Positions 1 to 9,910 are shown, counted from the first letter of the stretch. The stretch is DNA of 64,000 nucleotides from Pseudidiomarina woesei (GCF_001418345.1 NZ_LIPW01000001.1:594429-658428); one strand, 5' to 3'. Notes: generated by a model not told the origin, from the sequence alone. Program-made: numbers and translations.

Positions 1-70
1 CGCGAGAATCTGTCATATTGAGCGTTCCAATAAATGTGATCTTGGCTTGTTGTGTTTTTTCATTAAAAAA

Positions 71-91
71 AAGCCCCGCAGAACGGGGCTT
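71..91 (-). terminator. Intrinsic terminator of ftsH
   Basis: A perfect 8-bp stem (AAGCCCCG / CGGGGCTT) closes a 5-nt loop. On the minus strand it is followed by a run of eight T. It lies 12 bp past the ftsH stop codon, so it most likely ends the rlmE-ftsH transcript. The remaining bases 1-70 hold no gene that I can support. Confidence 0.85.
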
Positions 92-103
92 GTTTTTACA
101 TGC

Positions 104-2026
104 TTAACTTGCCGGCGAATCGCCAGCTGGTTTGGCCGAAGACACTGATTGTTCGCCTTCGGCGTTATTGTTGTCATCGCCAGGTTTTTTATCGCGGCGT
201 TGCCAATCACGCGGTTCACGCACATCACGACGATTCATTAAATCGTCAATTTGGTCGGCATCGATGGTTTCGTACTTCATCAATGCGTCTTTCATGGTGT
301 GCAAAATGTCCACGTTCTCTTCCAAGATGCGCTTAGCACGATCGTAGTTGCGATCAATAAACAGCTTTATTTCTTGGTCAATAGCCCGTGCTGTTTCGTC
401 CGACATATGCTTGTGCTGGGTTACTGAACGGCCCAAGAACACTTCACCTTCGTCATCAGCGTACAACAACGGCCCCATTTTTTCCGACAAGCCCCATTGG
501 GTCACCATTTTGCGAGCAATTTGTGTCGCCCGTTCAATATCGTTTGACGCACCGGTGGTTACTTTTTCGTCGCCGTAAATAATTTGCTCGGCAATACGGC
601 CACCAAATAAGCTTGAAATCATGCTTTCAAGATGTTGCTTAGAGTGACTTACGCGATCTTGTTCCGGCAAATACATGGTCACACCTAAAGCGCGCCCTCG
701 CGGAATAATCGACACCTTGTATACCGGGTCATGCTCCGGTACCAAGCGACCAACAATCGCATGCCCCGCTTCATGATAAGCCGTCATGGCTTTTTCATCT
801 TCGGTCATCACCATTGAGCGGCGTTCAGCACCCATCATGATTTTGTCTTTGGCTTTCTCAAACTCTTCCATCGCCACAACTTTCTTATTGCCACGTGCGG
901 CAAACAGCGCAGCTTCGTTAACTAAGTTGGCTAAGTCAGCGCCCGAAAAGCCCGGCGTACCACGCGCTATGACAGATGCATCAACATCTTTACCTAATGG
1001 CACTTTGCGCATGTGTACTTTTAGAATTTGCTCACGACCACGTACATCCGGCAAACCGACAACCACTTGACGGTCGAAACGGCCCGGACGCAGCAATGCT
1101 GGGTCAAGTACGTCTGGACGGTTGGTTGCGGCAATAACGATAATACCTTCGTTGCCTTCAAAGCCGTCCATTTCGACCAACATTTGGTTCAGGGTTTGCT
1201 CACGCTCATCGTGACCACCACCTAAGCCTGCGCCACGTTGGCGGCCTACAGCGTCAATTTCGTCTATGAAGATAATACACGGCGCTGCTTTTTTGGCTTG
1301 CTCGAACATGTCACGAACACGTGAGGCGCCAACACCGACAAACATTTCCACAAAGTCTGAACCAGAAATTGAAAAGAACGGTACCCGCGCTTCGCCGGCA
1401 ATGGCTTTGGCTAGCAAAGTTTTACCCGTACCTGGCGGGCCCACCATCAACACGCCCTTAGGAATTTTGCCGCCAAGGTGTTGAAAGCGAGTTGGGTCTT
1501 TCAAGTAATCAACGAGCTCGGTCACTTCTTCTTTTGCTTCGTCACAACCGGCAACGTCAGCAAACGTCGTTTTAATTTGGTCTTCGCTCATCAGGCGCGC
1601 TTTGCTCTTACCGAACGACATGGCGCCCTTACCACCGCCGCCTTGCATTTGTCGCATGAAGAAAATCCATACGCCAATCAACAACAGCATTGGGAACCAC
1701 GAAATAAAAATCGAGGCCCAAATACTTGGCTCTTCTGGTGGCTTACCGGTTACTTCAACGTTGTTTTCCAACAAGTCGTCCAGCAGTTTAGGATCGTACT
1801 GGGTTGGAATAATTGTCGTAAATTGCTCACCGGTGCGCGACTGCGCGGTGATCACACGGCCGTCAATATCAGCCTTACGCACACCACCATTGTGTACTTG
1901 GCTAATAAATTGGCTATACGCCACCTGTTGACCACTACCGCCGCCCTGACTGAAATTGTTAAACACAGTCATTAATACAACGGCAATCACCAACCATAAA
2001 ATGAGATTCTTTGCCATATCGCTCAA
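104..2026 (-). CDS. ftsH: ATP-dependent zinc metalloprotease FtsH
   Basis: This is a membrane-anchored AAA+ protease that degrades misfolded membrane proteins and regulators such as sigma-32 and LpxC at the inner membrane. Two N-terminal membrane segments (about residues 8-24 and 100-123) flank the periplasmic domain. Walker A GPPGTGKT is at 196-203, IIFIDEID at 251-258, the SRH region follows, and zinc motif HEAGH is at 418-422. The length of 640 aa matches E. coli FtsH (644-647). The start chosen is TTG at 2026, preceded by AGAGGT about 8 nt upstream. An in-frame ATG at 2017 (MAKNLILW) is the alternative used in many annotations. It follows rlmE by 45 bp, the order seen in E. coli. The C-terminal tail is low-complexity and polar. 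Confidence 0.98.
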   Translation of the reverse strand: MSDMAKNLILWLVIAVVLMTVFNNFSQGGGSGQQVAYSQFISQVHNGGVRKADIDGRVITAQSRTGEQFTTIIPTQYDPKLLDDLLENNVEVTGKPPEEPSIWASIFISWFPMLLLIGVWIFFMRQMQGGGGKGAMSFGKSKARLMSEDQIKTTFADVAGCDEAKEEVTELVDYLKDPTRFQHLGGKIPKGVLMVGPPGTGKTLLAKAIAGEARVPFFSISGSDFVEMFVGVGASRVRDMFEQAKKAAPCIIFIDEIDAVGRQRGAGLGGGHDEREQTLNQMLVEMDGFEGNEGIIVIAATNRPDVLDPALLRPGRFDRQVVVGLPDVRGREQILKVHMRKVPLGKDVDASVIARGTPGFSGADLANLVNEAALFAARGNKKVVAMEEFEKAKDKIMMGAERRSMVMTEDEKAMTAYHEAGHAIVGRLVPEHDPVYKVSIIPRGRALGVTMYLPEQDRVSHSKQHLESMISSLFGGRIAEQIIYGDEKVTTGASNDIERATQIARKMVTQWGLSEKMGPLLYADDEGEVFLGRSVTQHKHMSDETARAIDQEIKLFIDRNYDRAKRILEENVDILHTMKDALMKYETIDADQIDDLMNRRDVREPRDWQRRDKKPGDDNNNAEGEQSVSSAKPAGDSPAS

Positions 2027-2071
2027 AGCTGACTACCTCTTGTTTGCATTTGTAGCACGCCCTACAGGGTA

Positions 2072-2698
2072 CTACAGTTTGTATCCGGTCGCTACCAGAT
2101 ACACCTCACGTGAACGCGCACGTGACGAGTCTGGTTTGCGCGTTTTCACCGTGGTGAACGCTGCACGTACATCTTTTAAAAATTCTTCAAAGCCTTGCCC
2201 ATGAAACACTTTGACGACAAAACTGCCGTTTGGTTTCAATACCTGGTGACACATATCGAGTGCCAATTCAACCAGATACATGGCTCGCGGTTGATCCACA
2301 TTGTCGTTACCGCTCATGTTTGGGGCCATGTCGGACAACACTACATCTACGTTTTTACCGCCAATTCGGGTCAATAACGCGTCTAGAACCGCTTCATCAC
2401 GAAAGTCGCCTTCTAAGAAATCGACCCCAGCGATTGGGTCCATCGGTAAAATATCACAAGCGATGACTTCGCAGTTACCCTGCAAGTTGTCGACCACAAA
2501 TTGTGACCATCCACCTGGCGCTGCGCCTAAGTCGACGACCGTTTGCCCCTGCTTTAATATGCGGTCTTTTAATTGAATTTCTTCTATTTTGAACACCGCG
2601 CGTGAGCGATAGCCCTTTTTCTGCGCTTTTTGCACATAATGGTCACTAAAGTGTTCTTGGAGCCAGCGTTTACTGCTAGCCGAGCGTTTTTTCGTCAT
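2072..2698 (-). CDS. rlmE: 23S rRNA (uridine-2'-O-)-methyltransferase RlmE (FtsJ/RrmJ)
   Basis: RlmE methylates the ribose of U2552 in the A loop of 23S rRNA, using S-adenosylmethionine, late in 50S assembly. The Rossmann SAM-binding motif [13 protein letters not shown] is near residue 55 and the conserved SDMAPNMSG follows. The K-D-K-E catalytic set is in keeping with the family, with the final lysine in FVVKVF. I place the start at the ATG of MTKKRSASS, which aligns with the E. coli start. The 15 codons upstream in frame are unrelated to the family. Length 208 aa, against 209 in E. coli. It is heat-shock induced in E. coli, and a sigma-32-like promoter lies upstream here. Confidence 0.97.
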   Translation of the reverse strand: MTKKRSASSKRWLQEHFSDHYVQKAQKKGYRSRAVFKIEEIQLKDRILKQGQTVVDLGAAPGGWSQFVVDNLQGNCEVIACDILPMDPIAGVDFLEGDFRDEAVLDALLTRIGGKNVDVVLSDMAPNMSGNDNVDQPRAMYLVELALDMCHQVLKPNGSFVVKVFHGQGFEEFLKDVRAAFTTVKTRKPDSSRARSREVYLVATGYKL

Positions 2699-2729
2699 GA
2701 TTCTCTTACCAAACTGGCTTATTCCACCT

Positions 2730-2758
2730 AGATGGCGGTACAATATCGCAAATTCAAG
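2730..2758 (-). promoter_or_regulatory. Sigma-32-like promoter of rlmE-ftsH
   Basis: On the minus strand, CTTGAA (2758-2753) is followed after 15 bp by CGCCATCT (2737-2730), one mismatch from the CCCCATNT consensus. It lies 32-60 bp upstream of the rlmE start and shares the short divergent region with yhbY. Heat-shock control of this operon is established in E. coli. Use of this site is an inference. Confidence 0.6.
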
Positions 2759-2778
2759 TCATTGATGGGATATATTAC

Positions 2779-3084
2779 ATGGCAAACGCCGTAACCTTAA
2801 GCAATAAACAAAAACAGCACTTAAAATCACTCGCTCATTCGCTAAAACCAGTTGTTCTATTGGGTGCAAATGGTTTAACGGAAGGGGTCATGGCAGAAAT
2901 TGAGCTCGCACTAGAGCATCATGAACTCATTAAAGTGAAAGTGCCCGGTGAAGAGCGCGAACTTCGTGAGCAAATTTATGCCACAATTTTGGCTCACACC
3001 CAAGCCACAAAAGTGCAAGTTGTCGGTAAAATTTTAACCTTATACAAACCAAGCAACGCGCAGAAAATTCAGCTTCCGCGCTAA
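2779..3084 (+). CDS. yhbY: YhbY-type CRM-domain RNA-binding protein
   Basis: This is a single CRM (KH-like) domain of 101 aa, close to E. coli YhbY (97 aa), which associates with the pre-50S ribosomal subunit. Conserved features are LKPVVLLGANGLTEGV near residues 22-37 (holding the GxxG loop, GANG) and the following EIELALEHHELIKVK helix-strand. It is transcribed divergently from rlmE, with an 80-bp gap shared by both promoters. The precise molecular role is not settled for the family. Assignment to it is secure. Confidence 0.95.
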   Translation: MANAVTLSNKQKQHLKSLAHSLKPVVLLGANGLTEGVMAEIELALEHHELIKVKVPGEERELREQIYATILAHTQATKVQVVGKILTLYKPSNAQKIQLPR

Positions 3085-3098
3085 GAATTAGGCATTAA

Positions 3099-3614
3099 TT
3101 ATTTTGCTTGCGCTGCTGCCAACGCCTTTGCCACTTGGTGCAGCGCAGTTTCTAGTACAACGCCTTCACCACGGCGCTTAAAAAATAGCTCCGTCATCAG
3201 TTTACGATTACTCTCGGTCATCAGCACGCCATACTGCTTCATAATGGGCTCGACAACTTCCAGCGCTTGCAGCATTGTGTCAAACTCTGCTGGCACCTCA
3301 TAGTCGCCTTCTTGCTCAGTGACAATTGAGCTCACATTTGGGTACCGTAAATAAACAGCCGGCGCAAAAAACCAGTCAAGCGACACACCTTGTCGCAGTA
3401 ATCCTTCAATAACCCGATCGTAATTCACCGAATTTCGCCGTTTCCAGTTGCTATGCGTTGACTCTGGAAGCCCCAGCCAACGCATGATAGCGCTAGCGGA
3501 TGGCTGCTTAGATACAACGGCTAAACGTTGCATACAGGTATCGAGATCAGGCAATGGATAGTTGATTTTACCTGATGCATGTGGTCTATTTAGCTTACTT
3601 GCGTCATTTGACAT
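3099..3614 (-). CDS. CI-repressor-like HTH regulator
   Basis: A 171-aa protein whose residues 25-85 fit the N-terminal domain of phage CI repressors: ASAIMRWLGLPESTHSNWKRR followed by VIEGLLRQGVSLDWFF, the helix-turn-helix and the typical 'SLDWL(F)' end. The C-terminal half has no LexA-like Ser/Lys peptidase motif that I can see, so RecA-triggered self-cleavage is unlikely. The ATG at 3614 is chosen; an in-frame GTG at 3644 would add ten Asn/Lys-rich residues. Neither has a strong Shine-Dalgarno. It is divergent from the Ner-like gene and sits among repeated operator-like palindromes, suggesting autorepression. No other phage gene is near. Confidence 0.7.
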   Translation of the reverse strand: MSNDASKLNRPHASGKINYPLPDLDTCMQRLAVVSKQPSASAIMRWLGLPESTHSNWKRRNSVNYDRVIEGLLRQGVSLDWFFAPAVYLRYPNVSSIVTEQEGDYEVPAEFDTMLQALEVVEPIMKQYGVLMTESNRKLMTELFFKRRGEGVVLETALHQVAKALAAAQAK

Positions 3615-3662
3615 GTTTTTGTTTTCTTTTGCGTCAAATGACACAAATATCTGCCATTTGAG
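3603..3662. promoter_or_regulatory. Three phased palindromic operators
   Basis: Site 1 is GTCATTTGAC (3603-3612). Site 2 is GTCAAATGAC (3633-3642). Site 3 is GCCATTTGAG (3653-3662), an 8/10 match. Sites 1 and 2 have perfect 4-bp arms around AA/TT. Their centres are exactly 30 and 20 bp apart, whole helical turns, so proteins bound to them would lie on one DNA face. They surround the start of the CI-like gene, as expected for cooperative autorepression. The binding protein is inferred. Confidence 0.65.
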
Positions 3663-3678
3663 TTAATTTTGAAACGAA

Positions 3679-3699
3679 AAGTGAACTCGCAATTCACTT
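3679..3699. promoter_or_regulatory. Inverted repeat AAGTGAA-N7-TTCACTT
   Basis: Perfect 7-bp arms separated by 7 bp, centred 37 bp upstream of the Ner-like gene and 27 bp beyond operator 3. The sequence differs from the GTCAWWTGAC family, so it may be read by the second regulator of the pair. Function is inferred. Confidence 0.5.
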
Positions 3700-3725
3700 A
3701 ACCTGAACAGGGATAACTATACCTG

Positions 3726-3995
3726 ATGGATAGTCAACAAATCAAAAAGGAATTAATGCGTCGGGGCTTCGATTTCAGCATGATTGCTGAAGTTTTAGGT
3801 AAAAGTCCGTCTTTGGTTTCTAAAGTCGCGTCTCGTAAAGCTCGTTCACAAGCTGTGGCGGTTGCTTTAGCTAAAGCCATTGAACGTGAAATTGAAGAGG
3901 TTTTTCCTGATATTGAAGCCTATCACCACAAACCGATGACCCCAGAGCAGCGCAAACAAAAACAGCGCGAACTCGTCGCGCTGTTAAAAGGTTAA
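3726..3995 (+). CDS. Ner/Nlp-like small DNA-binding protein
   Basis: An 89-aa basic protein. Residues 3-60 resemble the Ner/Nlp HTH family (phage Mu Ner, SfsB): IKKELMRRGFDFSMIAEVLG then SPSLVSKVASRK, and an 'AKAIEREIEEVFPDI' end comparable to the family's 'IAxALxxxPxxIWP'. The C-terminus is Lys/Arg/Gln rich. It is divergent from the CI-like gene with 111 bp between them, the layout of a phage CI/Ner early switch. It sits between yhbY and greA, which are neighbours in many gammaproteobacteria. The family call is by eye and moderate. Confidence 0.6.
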   Translation: MDSQQIKKELMRRGFDFSMIAEVLGKSPSLVSKVASRKARSQAVAVALAKAIEREIEEVFPDIEAYHHKPMTPEQRKQKQRELVALLKG

Positions 3996-4007
3996 AGCAA
4001 AATAATC

Positions 4008-4038
4008 GGTTAAGGTTTAGATATACTCAACCTTAACC
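4008..4038 (-). terminator. Weak hairpin at the 3' end of greA
   Basis: GGTTAAGG and CCTTAACC form a perfect 8-bp stem with a 15-nt loop spanning the greA stop codon. The T content behind it on the minus strand (CGATTATTTTG) is poor, so termination here is uncertain. Confidence 0.35.
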
Positions 4039-4493
4039 ACTTCATATTCCACTTCGCCGTTTGGCGTATTAACCCGTGCCACATCGTCAATTTGTTTGCC
4101 AATGAGTGCACGTGCAATTGGCGAGTTAATAGAAATTAAATTCTGCTTAATATCTGCCTCGTCATCACCCACAATACGATACGTCATTTCTTTGTCGGTA
4201 ACGGTATTGTAAACCGTCACTGTCGCACCAAAAATAACTTTGCCTTGATTTGGCACTTTGGTGACATCAATCACTTGTGAATTTGACAATTTCGCTTCAA
4301 TTTCTTGAATACGACCTTCACAAAACCCTTGTTGCTCACGTGCGGCGTGGTACTCGGCGTTTTCTTTTAAATCGCCGTGTTCACGCGCATCAGCAATGGC
4401 CTGAATAATACGTGGTCGCTCTTCTGTTTTTAAGCGTTTCAATTCCTCCCGCAGCATCTCAGCGCCGCGGGTGGTCATTGGAATTTGATTCAT
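4017..4493 (-). CDS. greA: Transcription elongation factor GreA
   Basis: GreA binds in the RNA polymerase secondary channel and stimulates cleavage of backtracked transcripts. The 158-aa protein has an N-terminal antiparallel coiled coil (about 1-75) with the tip acidic residues in ARE(H)[14 protein letters not shown], and a C-terminal FKBP-like domain. Length equals E. coli GreA (158). The start codon overlaps the carB stop as ATGA, so it is translationally coupled to carB. That carB-greA order is common in Pseudomonas- and Vibrio-type genomes. Confidence 0.97.
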   Translation of the reverse strand: MNQIPMTTRGAEMLREELKRLKTEERPRIIQAIADAREHGDLKENAEYHAAREQQGFCEGRIQEIEAKLSNSQVIDVTKVPNQGKVIFGATVTVYNTVTDKEMTYRIVGDDEADIKQNLISINSPIARALIGKQIDDVARVNTPNGEVEYEVVKVEYI

Positions 4494-7400
4494 CGTTCTA
4501 AAACCCTTTTATGCAGTGACTGGAGTGAATTAACACGAGCACGATCATCGGCTGTGTTTGCCTTCACTGTTGCAAATGCTGCATTTAATGTTGTTGTGTA
4601 GGTAACTTTATTCAAGAGCGCTTCACGGCGTATATAAACCGAGTCTTCAATTGCCTGACGCCCTTCAACCGTGTTAATAATGTAACTGTACTCGCCGTTT
4701 TTAATTGCATCAACTATATTCGGCCGGCCTTCTTGTAGTTTATTCACTACCGAACACTTCAAGCCTTCGTCATTGAGCATTTTCGCGGTACCGCGGGTGG
4801 CCTCTAAATTAAAGCCCAAGCCAATTAAGCCACGTGCCAAATCAAATAAGCGAGATTTATCACCATCGCGCACCGACAATAATGCTTTACCCGCTTTCGC
4901 AAGTGCTTCACCGGCGCCCAAGTTCGCTTTCGCATAGGCTTCTTCGAAGCTTTCACCAACGCCCATGACTTCACCGGTAGAGCGCATTTCTGGGCCACGA
5001 ATTGGGTCCACGCCTTGGAACTTGGCAAACGGAATGACCACTTCTTTAACCGAGTAATAAGGAGGAATGACTTCTTCCGTATAGCCCTGCTCGGCTAGAG
5101 ACTGCCCAACCATTACACGTGCAGCAATTTTGGCTAACGGTAAACCGGTCGCTTTTGACACAAATGGAACGGTACGTGCAGCGCGTGGATTCACTTCAAT
5201 TAGGTAAATTTCATCGTCTTTGATGGCAAACTGCGCGTTCATCAAGCCGTTAACACCCAACTCAAACGCCAACTTACTCATTTGGTCGCGTAATTGGTCT
5301 TGAATTTTGTCGCTCAAAGAATAGGGTGGCAGTGAACAGGCCGAGTCACCTGAATGCACACCCGCTTGCTCAATGTGTTGCATTATGCCGCCAATAAGCA
5401 CATCTTTACCGTCACAAATGGCATCCACGTCTACTTCAATGGCATTGTCTAAGAAACGGTCAAGCAATACTGGCGCTGAGTTCGATACTTTCACCGCGTC
5501 GGTTAAATAACGCAATAAATCGGTTTCATCGTAGACAATTTCCATTGCCCGTCCACCAAGTACGTACGACGGACGTACCACCAATGGATAACCGATGCGC
5601 TCTGCTTCTCGTAATGCTTCGTCAACTTTAGTCACGGTTGCGTTTTCAGGTTGCTTCAAACCTAAGCGGCGCACAGCACCTTGGAAGCGCTCCCGGTCTT
5701 CGGCGCGGTCAATTGCATCCGGCGAAGTACCAATAACCGGCACACCATTTGCTTCTAGCTCACGAGCAAGTTTCAACGGAGTTTGGCCACCGTACTGAAC
5801 AATCACGCCTTTTGGTTTTTCAACACGAACAATTTCGAGCACGTCTTCTAGTGTAATCGGCTCAAAATATAGACGATCAGAAGTGTCATAGTCTGTTGAA
5901 ACCGTTTCAGGGTTACAGTTCACCATAATGGTTTCGTAACCGTCTTCGCGCAATGCCAGCGCTGCGTGTACACAGCAGTAATCAAACTCAATGCCTTGCC
6001 CAATGCGGTTAGGGCCACCGCCAATGACCATGATCTTATCTTTGTCACTTGGTGCCGCTTCGCACTCTTCATCGTACGTTGAGTACATGTAAGCGGTGTC
6101 TGAGCGGAATTCTGCCGCACAAGTATCAACCCGTTTGTACACAGGGTGAATACCAAATTCATTGCGACGACGGCGCACCTCGCCCTCAGCCACGTCTAAC
6201 AAGTCGGCAATACGTTTGTCAGCAAACCCTTTGCGCTTTAATAAGCGTAAAGCGTGCGCATCAAGCCCTGCCATGCCAAGTTTTTGAACTTCTTGTTCAA
6301 GCAGAACTATTTCTTCAATTTGAATTAAATACCACTCGTCAATGCGCGTTAACTCAAATACTTCACGCACTGTCATGCCCAAACGGAAGGCATCAGCAAT
6401 ATAGAAAATACGCTCAGCGCCTGGCTCTTTTAATTCGCGGATCACTTTGCCGCGCGCTTCTGGGTCATTCACCTCAACCATTGGGTCAAAGCCTGACACG
6501 CCAATTTCAAGGCCGCGCAATGCTTTTTGCAATGACTCTTGTTGGTTACGACCAATGGCCATCACCTCGCCTACAGACTTCATTTGGGTGGTTAAACGGT
6601 CATTACAACCGGCAAACTTTTCAAAGTTAAAGCGTGGAATTTTGGTCACAACATAGTCAAGCGCTGGTTCAAACGAAGCTGGCGTTACGCCACCAGTAAT
6701 TTCGTTTTCTAGCTCGTCAAGGGTATAGCCTACCGCTAGCTTGGCTGCGACTTTGGCAATTGGAAAGCCGGTGGCCTTAGAGGCAAGAGCTGACGAACGC
6801 GATACCCGCGGGTTCATCTCAATCACCACCATACGGCCAGTGTCTGGGCAAACGCCAAATTGCACATTTGAGCCACCGGTTTCAACACCAATTTCGCGCA
6901 GTACGGCCATCGCGGCGTCACGCATTAACTGATATTCTTTGTCGGTTAGAGTTTGCGAAGGCGCAACGGTAATTGAGTCACCGGTGTGAATGCCCATGGC
7001 ATCGAAGTTTTCAATGGCGCAGACAATAATGCAGTTATCGGCGCGGTCACGAACAACTTCCATTTCATATTCTTTCCAGCCAATTAATGACTGGTCAATA
7101 AGCAACTCTTTGGTCGGCGACAAGTCTAGGCCCCGACGGCAAATTTCTTCAAACTCTTCGCGGTTATAGGCTATACCACCGCCGCTGCCGCCCATAGTAA
7201 AGCTTGGACGAATAATCAGCGGAAAGCCGAACTCTTCCTGAATTTCAAAGGCTTCTTGCAAGTTATTAGCAACTTTAGCGTTCGGTGTTTCAAGGCCAAT
7301 GGCCTTCATCGCTTTATCGAAGCGATCGCGGTTTTCCGCTTTATCAATCGCATCGGCATTCGCACCAATCATTTCTACCCCGAACTTCTCTAGCACGCCG

Positions 7401-7714
7401 TGCTTATCAAGTTCTAGAGCACAGTTCAGTGCGGTTTGCCCGCCCATGGTCGGTAACACCGCATCTGGACGTTCAACTTCAATAATTTTTGCGACAACTT
7501 CCCAGTGAATCGGCTCAATGTAGGTTACATCTGCCATTTCTGGGTCCGTCATAATGGTCGCTGGGTTCGAGTTCACCAATATAACTCGGTAGCCTTCTTC
7601 GCGTAGGGCTTTACACGCCTGCGCACCCGAGTAGTCGAACTCACAGGCCTGGCCGATAACAATCGGGCCAGCACCAAGAATTAGAATGCTTTTAATATCG
7701 GTACGTTTTGGCAT
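4490..7714 (-). CDS. carB: Carbamoyl-phosphate synthase large subunit
   Basis: CarB makes carbamoyl phosphate from bicarbonate, ammonia (channelled from CarA) and two ATP, feeding arginine and pyrimidine synthesis. The 1074-aa protein (E. coli 1073) has the two homologous halves, each with a preATP-grasp Rossmann region ([21 protein letters not shown] near 10; [19 protein letters not shown] near 562), an ATP-grasp domain with [11 protein letters not shown] and [12 protein letters not shown] loops, and a C-terminal MGS-like allosteric domain (about 935-1074). It begins 2 bp after the carA stop and overlaps greA. Confidence 0.98.
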   Translation of the reverse strand: MPKRTDIKSILILGAGPIVIGQACEFDYSGAQACKALREEGYRVILVNSNPATIMTDPEMADVTYIEPIHWEVVAKIIEVERPDAVLPTMGGQTALNCALELDKHGVLEKFGVEMIGANADAIDKAENRDRFDKAMKAIGLETPNAKVANNLQEAFEIQEEFGFPLIIRPSFTMGGSGGGIAYNREEFEEICRRGLDLSPTKELLIDQSLIGWKEYEMEVVRDRADNCIIVCAIENFDAMGIHTGDSITVAPSQTLTDKEYQLMRDAAMAVLREIGVETGGSNVQFGVCPDTGRMVVIEMNPRVSRSSALASKATGFPIAKVAAKLAVGYTLDELENEITGGVTPASFEPALDYVVTKIPRFNFEKFAGCNDRLTTQMKSVGEVMAIGRNQQESLQKALRGLEIGVSGFDPMVEVNDPEARGKVIRELKEPGAERIFYIADAFRLGMTVREVFELTRIDEWYLIQIEEIVLLEQEVQKLGMAGLDAHALRLLKRKGFADKRIADLLDVAEGEVRRRRNEFGIHPVYKRVDTCAAEFRSDTAYMYSTYDEECEAAPSDKDKIMVIGGGPNRIGQGIEFDYCCVHAALALREDGYETIMVNCNPETVSTDYDTSDRLYFEPITLEDVLEIVRVEKPKGVIVQYGGQTPLKLARELEANGVPVIGTSPDAIDRAEDRERFQGAVRRLGLKQPENATVTKVDEALREAERIGYPLVVRPSYVLGGRAMEIVYDETDLLRYLTDAVKVSNSAPVLLDRFLDNAIEVDVDAICDGKDVLIGGIMQHIEQAGVHSGDSACSLPPYSLSDKIQDQLRDQMSKLAFELGVNGLMNAQFAIKDDEIYLIEVNPRAARTVPFVSKATGLPLAKIAARVMVGQSLAEQGYTEEVIPPYYSVKEVVIPFAKFQGVDPIRGPEMRSTGEVMGVGESFEEAYAKANLGAGEALAKAGKALLSVRDGDKSRLFDLARGLIGLGFNLEATRGTAKMLNDEGLKCSVVNKLQEGRPNIVDAIKNGEYSYIINTVEGRQAIEDSVYIRREALLNKVTYTTTLNAAFATVKANTADDRARVNSLQSLHKRVLER

Positions 7715-7716
7715 AG

Positions 7717-8856
7717 TTACTGGCTCATCAATTCAATAAAGTGGTCAAATAACGGGGCCGCATCGTTCGGGCCTGGGCTCGCTTCTGGGTGGCCTTGAAA
7801 ACTAAAGGCTTTCACGTCTGTGCGTTCAATGCCCTGTAATGTTCGGTCAAACAACGACTTGTGGGTGGCTTTCATGGTCGCAGGAAGCGTCGCTTCGTCT
7901 ACCGCAAAACCGTGGTTTTGGCTGGTAATCATCACACGCCCAGTGGCTAGGTCTTGCACCGGGTGGTTTGCACCATGGTGGCCTAGCTTCATTTTTACTG
8001 TTTGTGCACCGCTTGCTAGCGCCAGCAATTGGTGGCCTAAACAAATACCAAAAATAGGTACTTTCGCGTCAATAATTTCTTGAATTGCGGAGATGGCATA
8101 GTCGCATGGCTCTGGGTCACCAGGACCATTGGATAAGAATACGCCGTCAGGGTTCATGGCTAACACATCTTTAGCCGGGGTTTGCGCTGGCACCAGGGTG
8201 ACTTTACAACCGCGGTCGGCCAACATGCGTAAAATGTTACGTTTGCAGCCGTAATCATAGGCAACAACGTGAAATTTTGGTTCGCTTAACTCACTAAAAC
8301 CTTGGCCAAGCTTCCAGCTTTGGCTAACCCATTCAATAGGCGTGCGAATTGTTACTTCTTTGGCTAGGTCGAGCCCTTTAAGCCCAGGGAACTTCTGCGC
8401 TAACTCTAACGCTTTCTCAACGTCAATCTCGCCGGCCATAATACAACCGTTTTGCGCGCCCTTCTCACGCAAAATACGCGTTAACTTACGCGTATCGATA
8501 TCAGCAATACCGACCACATTGCGTTGCCGCAAGTAGTCACCAAGTGACTGCTCACGACGGAAGTTACTTGCTTTCAAAGACATTTCGCGAATGATCAGGC
8601 CTTTAGCCCAAACGCGATTCGATTCTTCGTCTTCGTGGTTAGTGCCGTAATTGCCAATGTGAGGATAAGTGAGGGTAACGATTTGTTCTGCATAAGAGGG
8701 GTCGGTGAGAATTTCTTGGTAACCAGTCATTGCGGTGTTAAAAACAACTTCACCAACTGCGGTACCGCCGGCGCCAATGGCCGTGCCATGAAAAACAGTC
8801 CCATCGGCAAGTACCAAAATGGCTTTACTTGCTGAGTGGCTCGCTAGAATACTCAA
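7717..8856 (-). CDS. carA: Carbamoyl-phosphate synthase small (glutaminase) subunit
   Basis: CarA hydrolyses glutamine and passes ammonia to CarB. The N-terminal CPSase_sm domain is followed by a class I glutamine amidotransferase domain with nucleophile Cys in FGICLGHQ and the His/Glu pair in [11 protein letters not shown] choose the TTG at 8856 because a strong GGAGG (8867-8863) lies 6 bp upstream. That gives 379 aa, close to E. coli CarA (382). An ATG at 8871 lies upstream of that Shine-Dalgarno and would add five residues foreign to the family. The leader carries a terminator-like hairpin (see 8873-8910), which could couple expression to nucleotide supply. Confidence 0.95.
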   Translation of the reverse strand: MSILASHSASKAILVLADGTVFHGTAIGAGGTAVGEVVFNTAMTGYQEILTDPSYAEQIVTLTYPHIGNYGTNHEDEESNRVWAKGLIIREMSLKASNFRREQSLGDYLRQRNVVGIADIDTRKLTRILREKGAQNGCIMAGEIDVEKALELAQKFPGLKGLDLAKEVTIRTPIEWVSQSWKLGQGFSELSEPKFHVVAYDYGCKRNILRMLADRGCKVTLVPAQTPAKDVLAMNPDGVFLSNGPGDPEPCDYAISAIQEIIDAKVPIFGICLGHQLLALASGAQTVKMKLGHHGANHPVQDLATGRVMITSQNHGFAVDEATLPATMKATHKSLFDRTLQGIERTDVKAFSFQGHPEASPGPNDAAPLFDHFIELMSQ

Positions 8857-8872
8857 GGTTAACCTCCGCATA

Positions 8873-8910
8873 TAAAAAAACGGGTGAATCAAAAAAATGA
8901 CTTCCCCGTT
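8873..8910 (-). promoter_or_regulatory. Attenuator-like hairpin in the carA leader
   Basis: On the minus strand, AACGGGGAAGTC (8910-8899) can pair with GATTCACCCGTT (8891-8880) around a seven-T loop. The stem is imperfect, with AACGGG/CCCGTT fully paired. A T tract down to 8873 follows, and the carA Shine-Dalgarno starts six bases later. This resembles an intrinsic terminator between promoter and gene. A possible -10 (TAGAAT, 9038-9033) lies upstream. A second, 10-bp inverted repeat (TTTCAAAAAC 8934-8943, GTTTTTGAAA 8970-8979) lies between. The function is inferred. Confidence 0.5.
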
Positions 8911-9096
8911 GATTACCTTGCACCAGCGTCGATTTTCAAAAACCCATTATTTAAAAAAACTAAATACGCGTTTTTGAAACCTGTGGAGTGCGCGTTTCAG
9001 CTTGCCCGAAAAGTTACTGGCAAATTGGACGTATTCTACCGAAATTTGGAGGTTTCGTAAACTGAAAAATCGCGTCTGCTTTGTGTCAGCTGTAAG

Positions 9097-9900
9097 CTAG
9101 ACCAATTGTTTCAAAAGTGTTTTCAAATGCAGCATATCGGCCATACTGTATAGCCCGCTGGGTTGCTTTACCAACCATTGAGAAGCTTGAATGGCGCCTT
9201 GCGCGAATATCTGTCGGTTACTTACTCGGTGGGTTAACTCTAAACGCTCGCCGCTATGGGCAAACATAACCGTGTGCTCGCCAATAATATCGGCTGCTCG
9301 CAGCACCGAAAAGCCGATTGAACCAGGTTCGCGAACACCATCTGCACGCACCCCCGCAGACAATTCTGCTAACGACTTTCCCCGCCCTGCTGCAGCGCTT
9401 TCACCAAGCACCACTGCAGTGCCTGATGGGCCATCGCGCTTAGCGCTATGATGCGCTTCAAAAATTTCGATGTCAGTATCGGGTAGTGCTGCTGCAGTTA
9501 GCTGCACTAATTGTCGTAATAAGGTAATACCCACACTGGTATTGGCCGCGTATAACACAGGAATTTGTTCAGCAGCTTGGATTAACGAGCACTGTTGTTG
9601 TTCACTAAGGCCTGTGGTGCATACTACAATCGGAACTTGCAGTTGCTTTGCTAATTGTAGATTGTCTGCCAGGGCCTGCGGTAACGAAAAGTCTATAAGT
9701 ACATCAACTTGGCCGGGCTGCAGTTCATGCCCATGTTGAAACCGCACACCGGCACCTGCAGTGTTAGCACGAATAGGCTCACCGTAACGATTCGACTGTT
9801 GACTAACAACCGCCGCTGTCACCGTTGCATTGTAGCGTGGAGCGCTCGCGATTACCGCCTGCCCCATGCGCCCTGTGGCGCCCAAAATGCCTAACTTCAT
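9097..9900 (-). CDS. dapB: 4-hydroxy-tetrahydrodipicolinate reductase
   Basis: DapB reduces 4-hydroxy-tetrahydrodipicolinate with NAD(P)H in the lysine/diaminopimelate pathway that supplies peptidoglycan. The N-terminal Rossmann motif GILGATGRMG is at residues 3-12, and the catalytic E-A-H-H-x-x-K segment (FEAHHSAKRDGPSGTA) is near 146. Length 267 aa, against 273 in E. coli. The ATG at 9900 has AGAGGT four bases upstream. Only 35 bp separate it from the symporter gene upstream, so the two may be co-transcribed. Downstream lies carA, the usual dapB-carAB order. Confidence 0.97.
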   Translation of the reverse strand: MKLGILGATGRMGQAVIASAPRYNATVTAAVVSQQSNRYGEPIRANTAGAGVRFQHGHELQPGQVDVLIDFSLPQALADNLQLAKQLQVPIVVCTTGLSEQQQCSLIQAAEQIPVLYAANTSVGITLLRQLVQLTAAALPDTDIEIFEAHHSAKRDGPSGTAVVLGESAAAGRGKSLAELSAGVRADGVREPGSIGFSVLRAADIIGEHTVMFAHSGERLELTHRVSNRQIFAQGAIQASQWLVKQPSGLYSMADMLHLKTLLKQLV

Positions 9901-9910
9901 GCTACCTCTG

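Noticed and set aside
1478-1975. 165-codon frame antisense to ftsH
   Set aside because: Same reason: shadow of a conserved gene, composition not protein-like.
3099-3995. A prophage
   Set aside because: Only two regulators; no integrase, structural or lysis genes and no attachment repeats seen.
6049-6630. 193-codon frame antisense to carB
   Set aside because: Shadow frame; no homology recognised and no ribosome site.
8869-8892. Longer CarA from the ATG at 8871 or TTG at 8892
   Set aside because: Both lie upstream of the strong GGAGG that serves the TTG at 8856, and the added residues do not fit the family.
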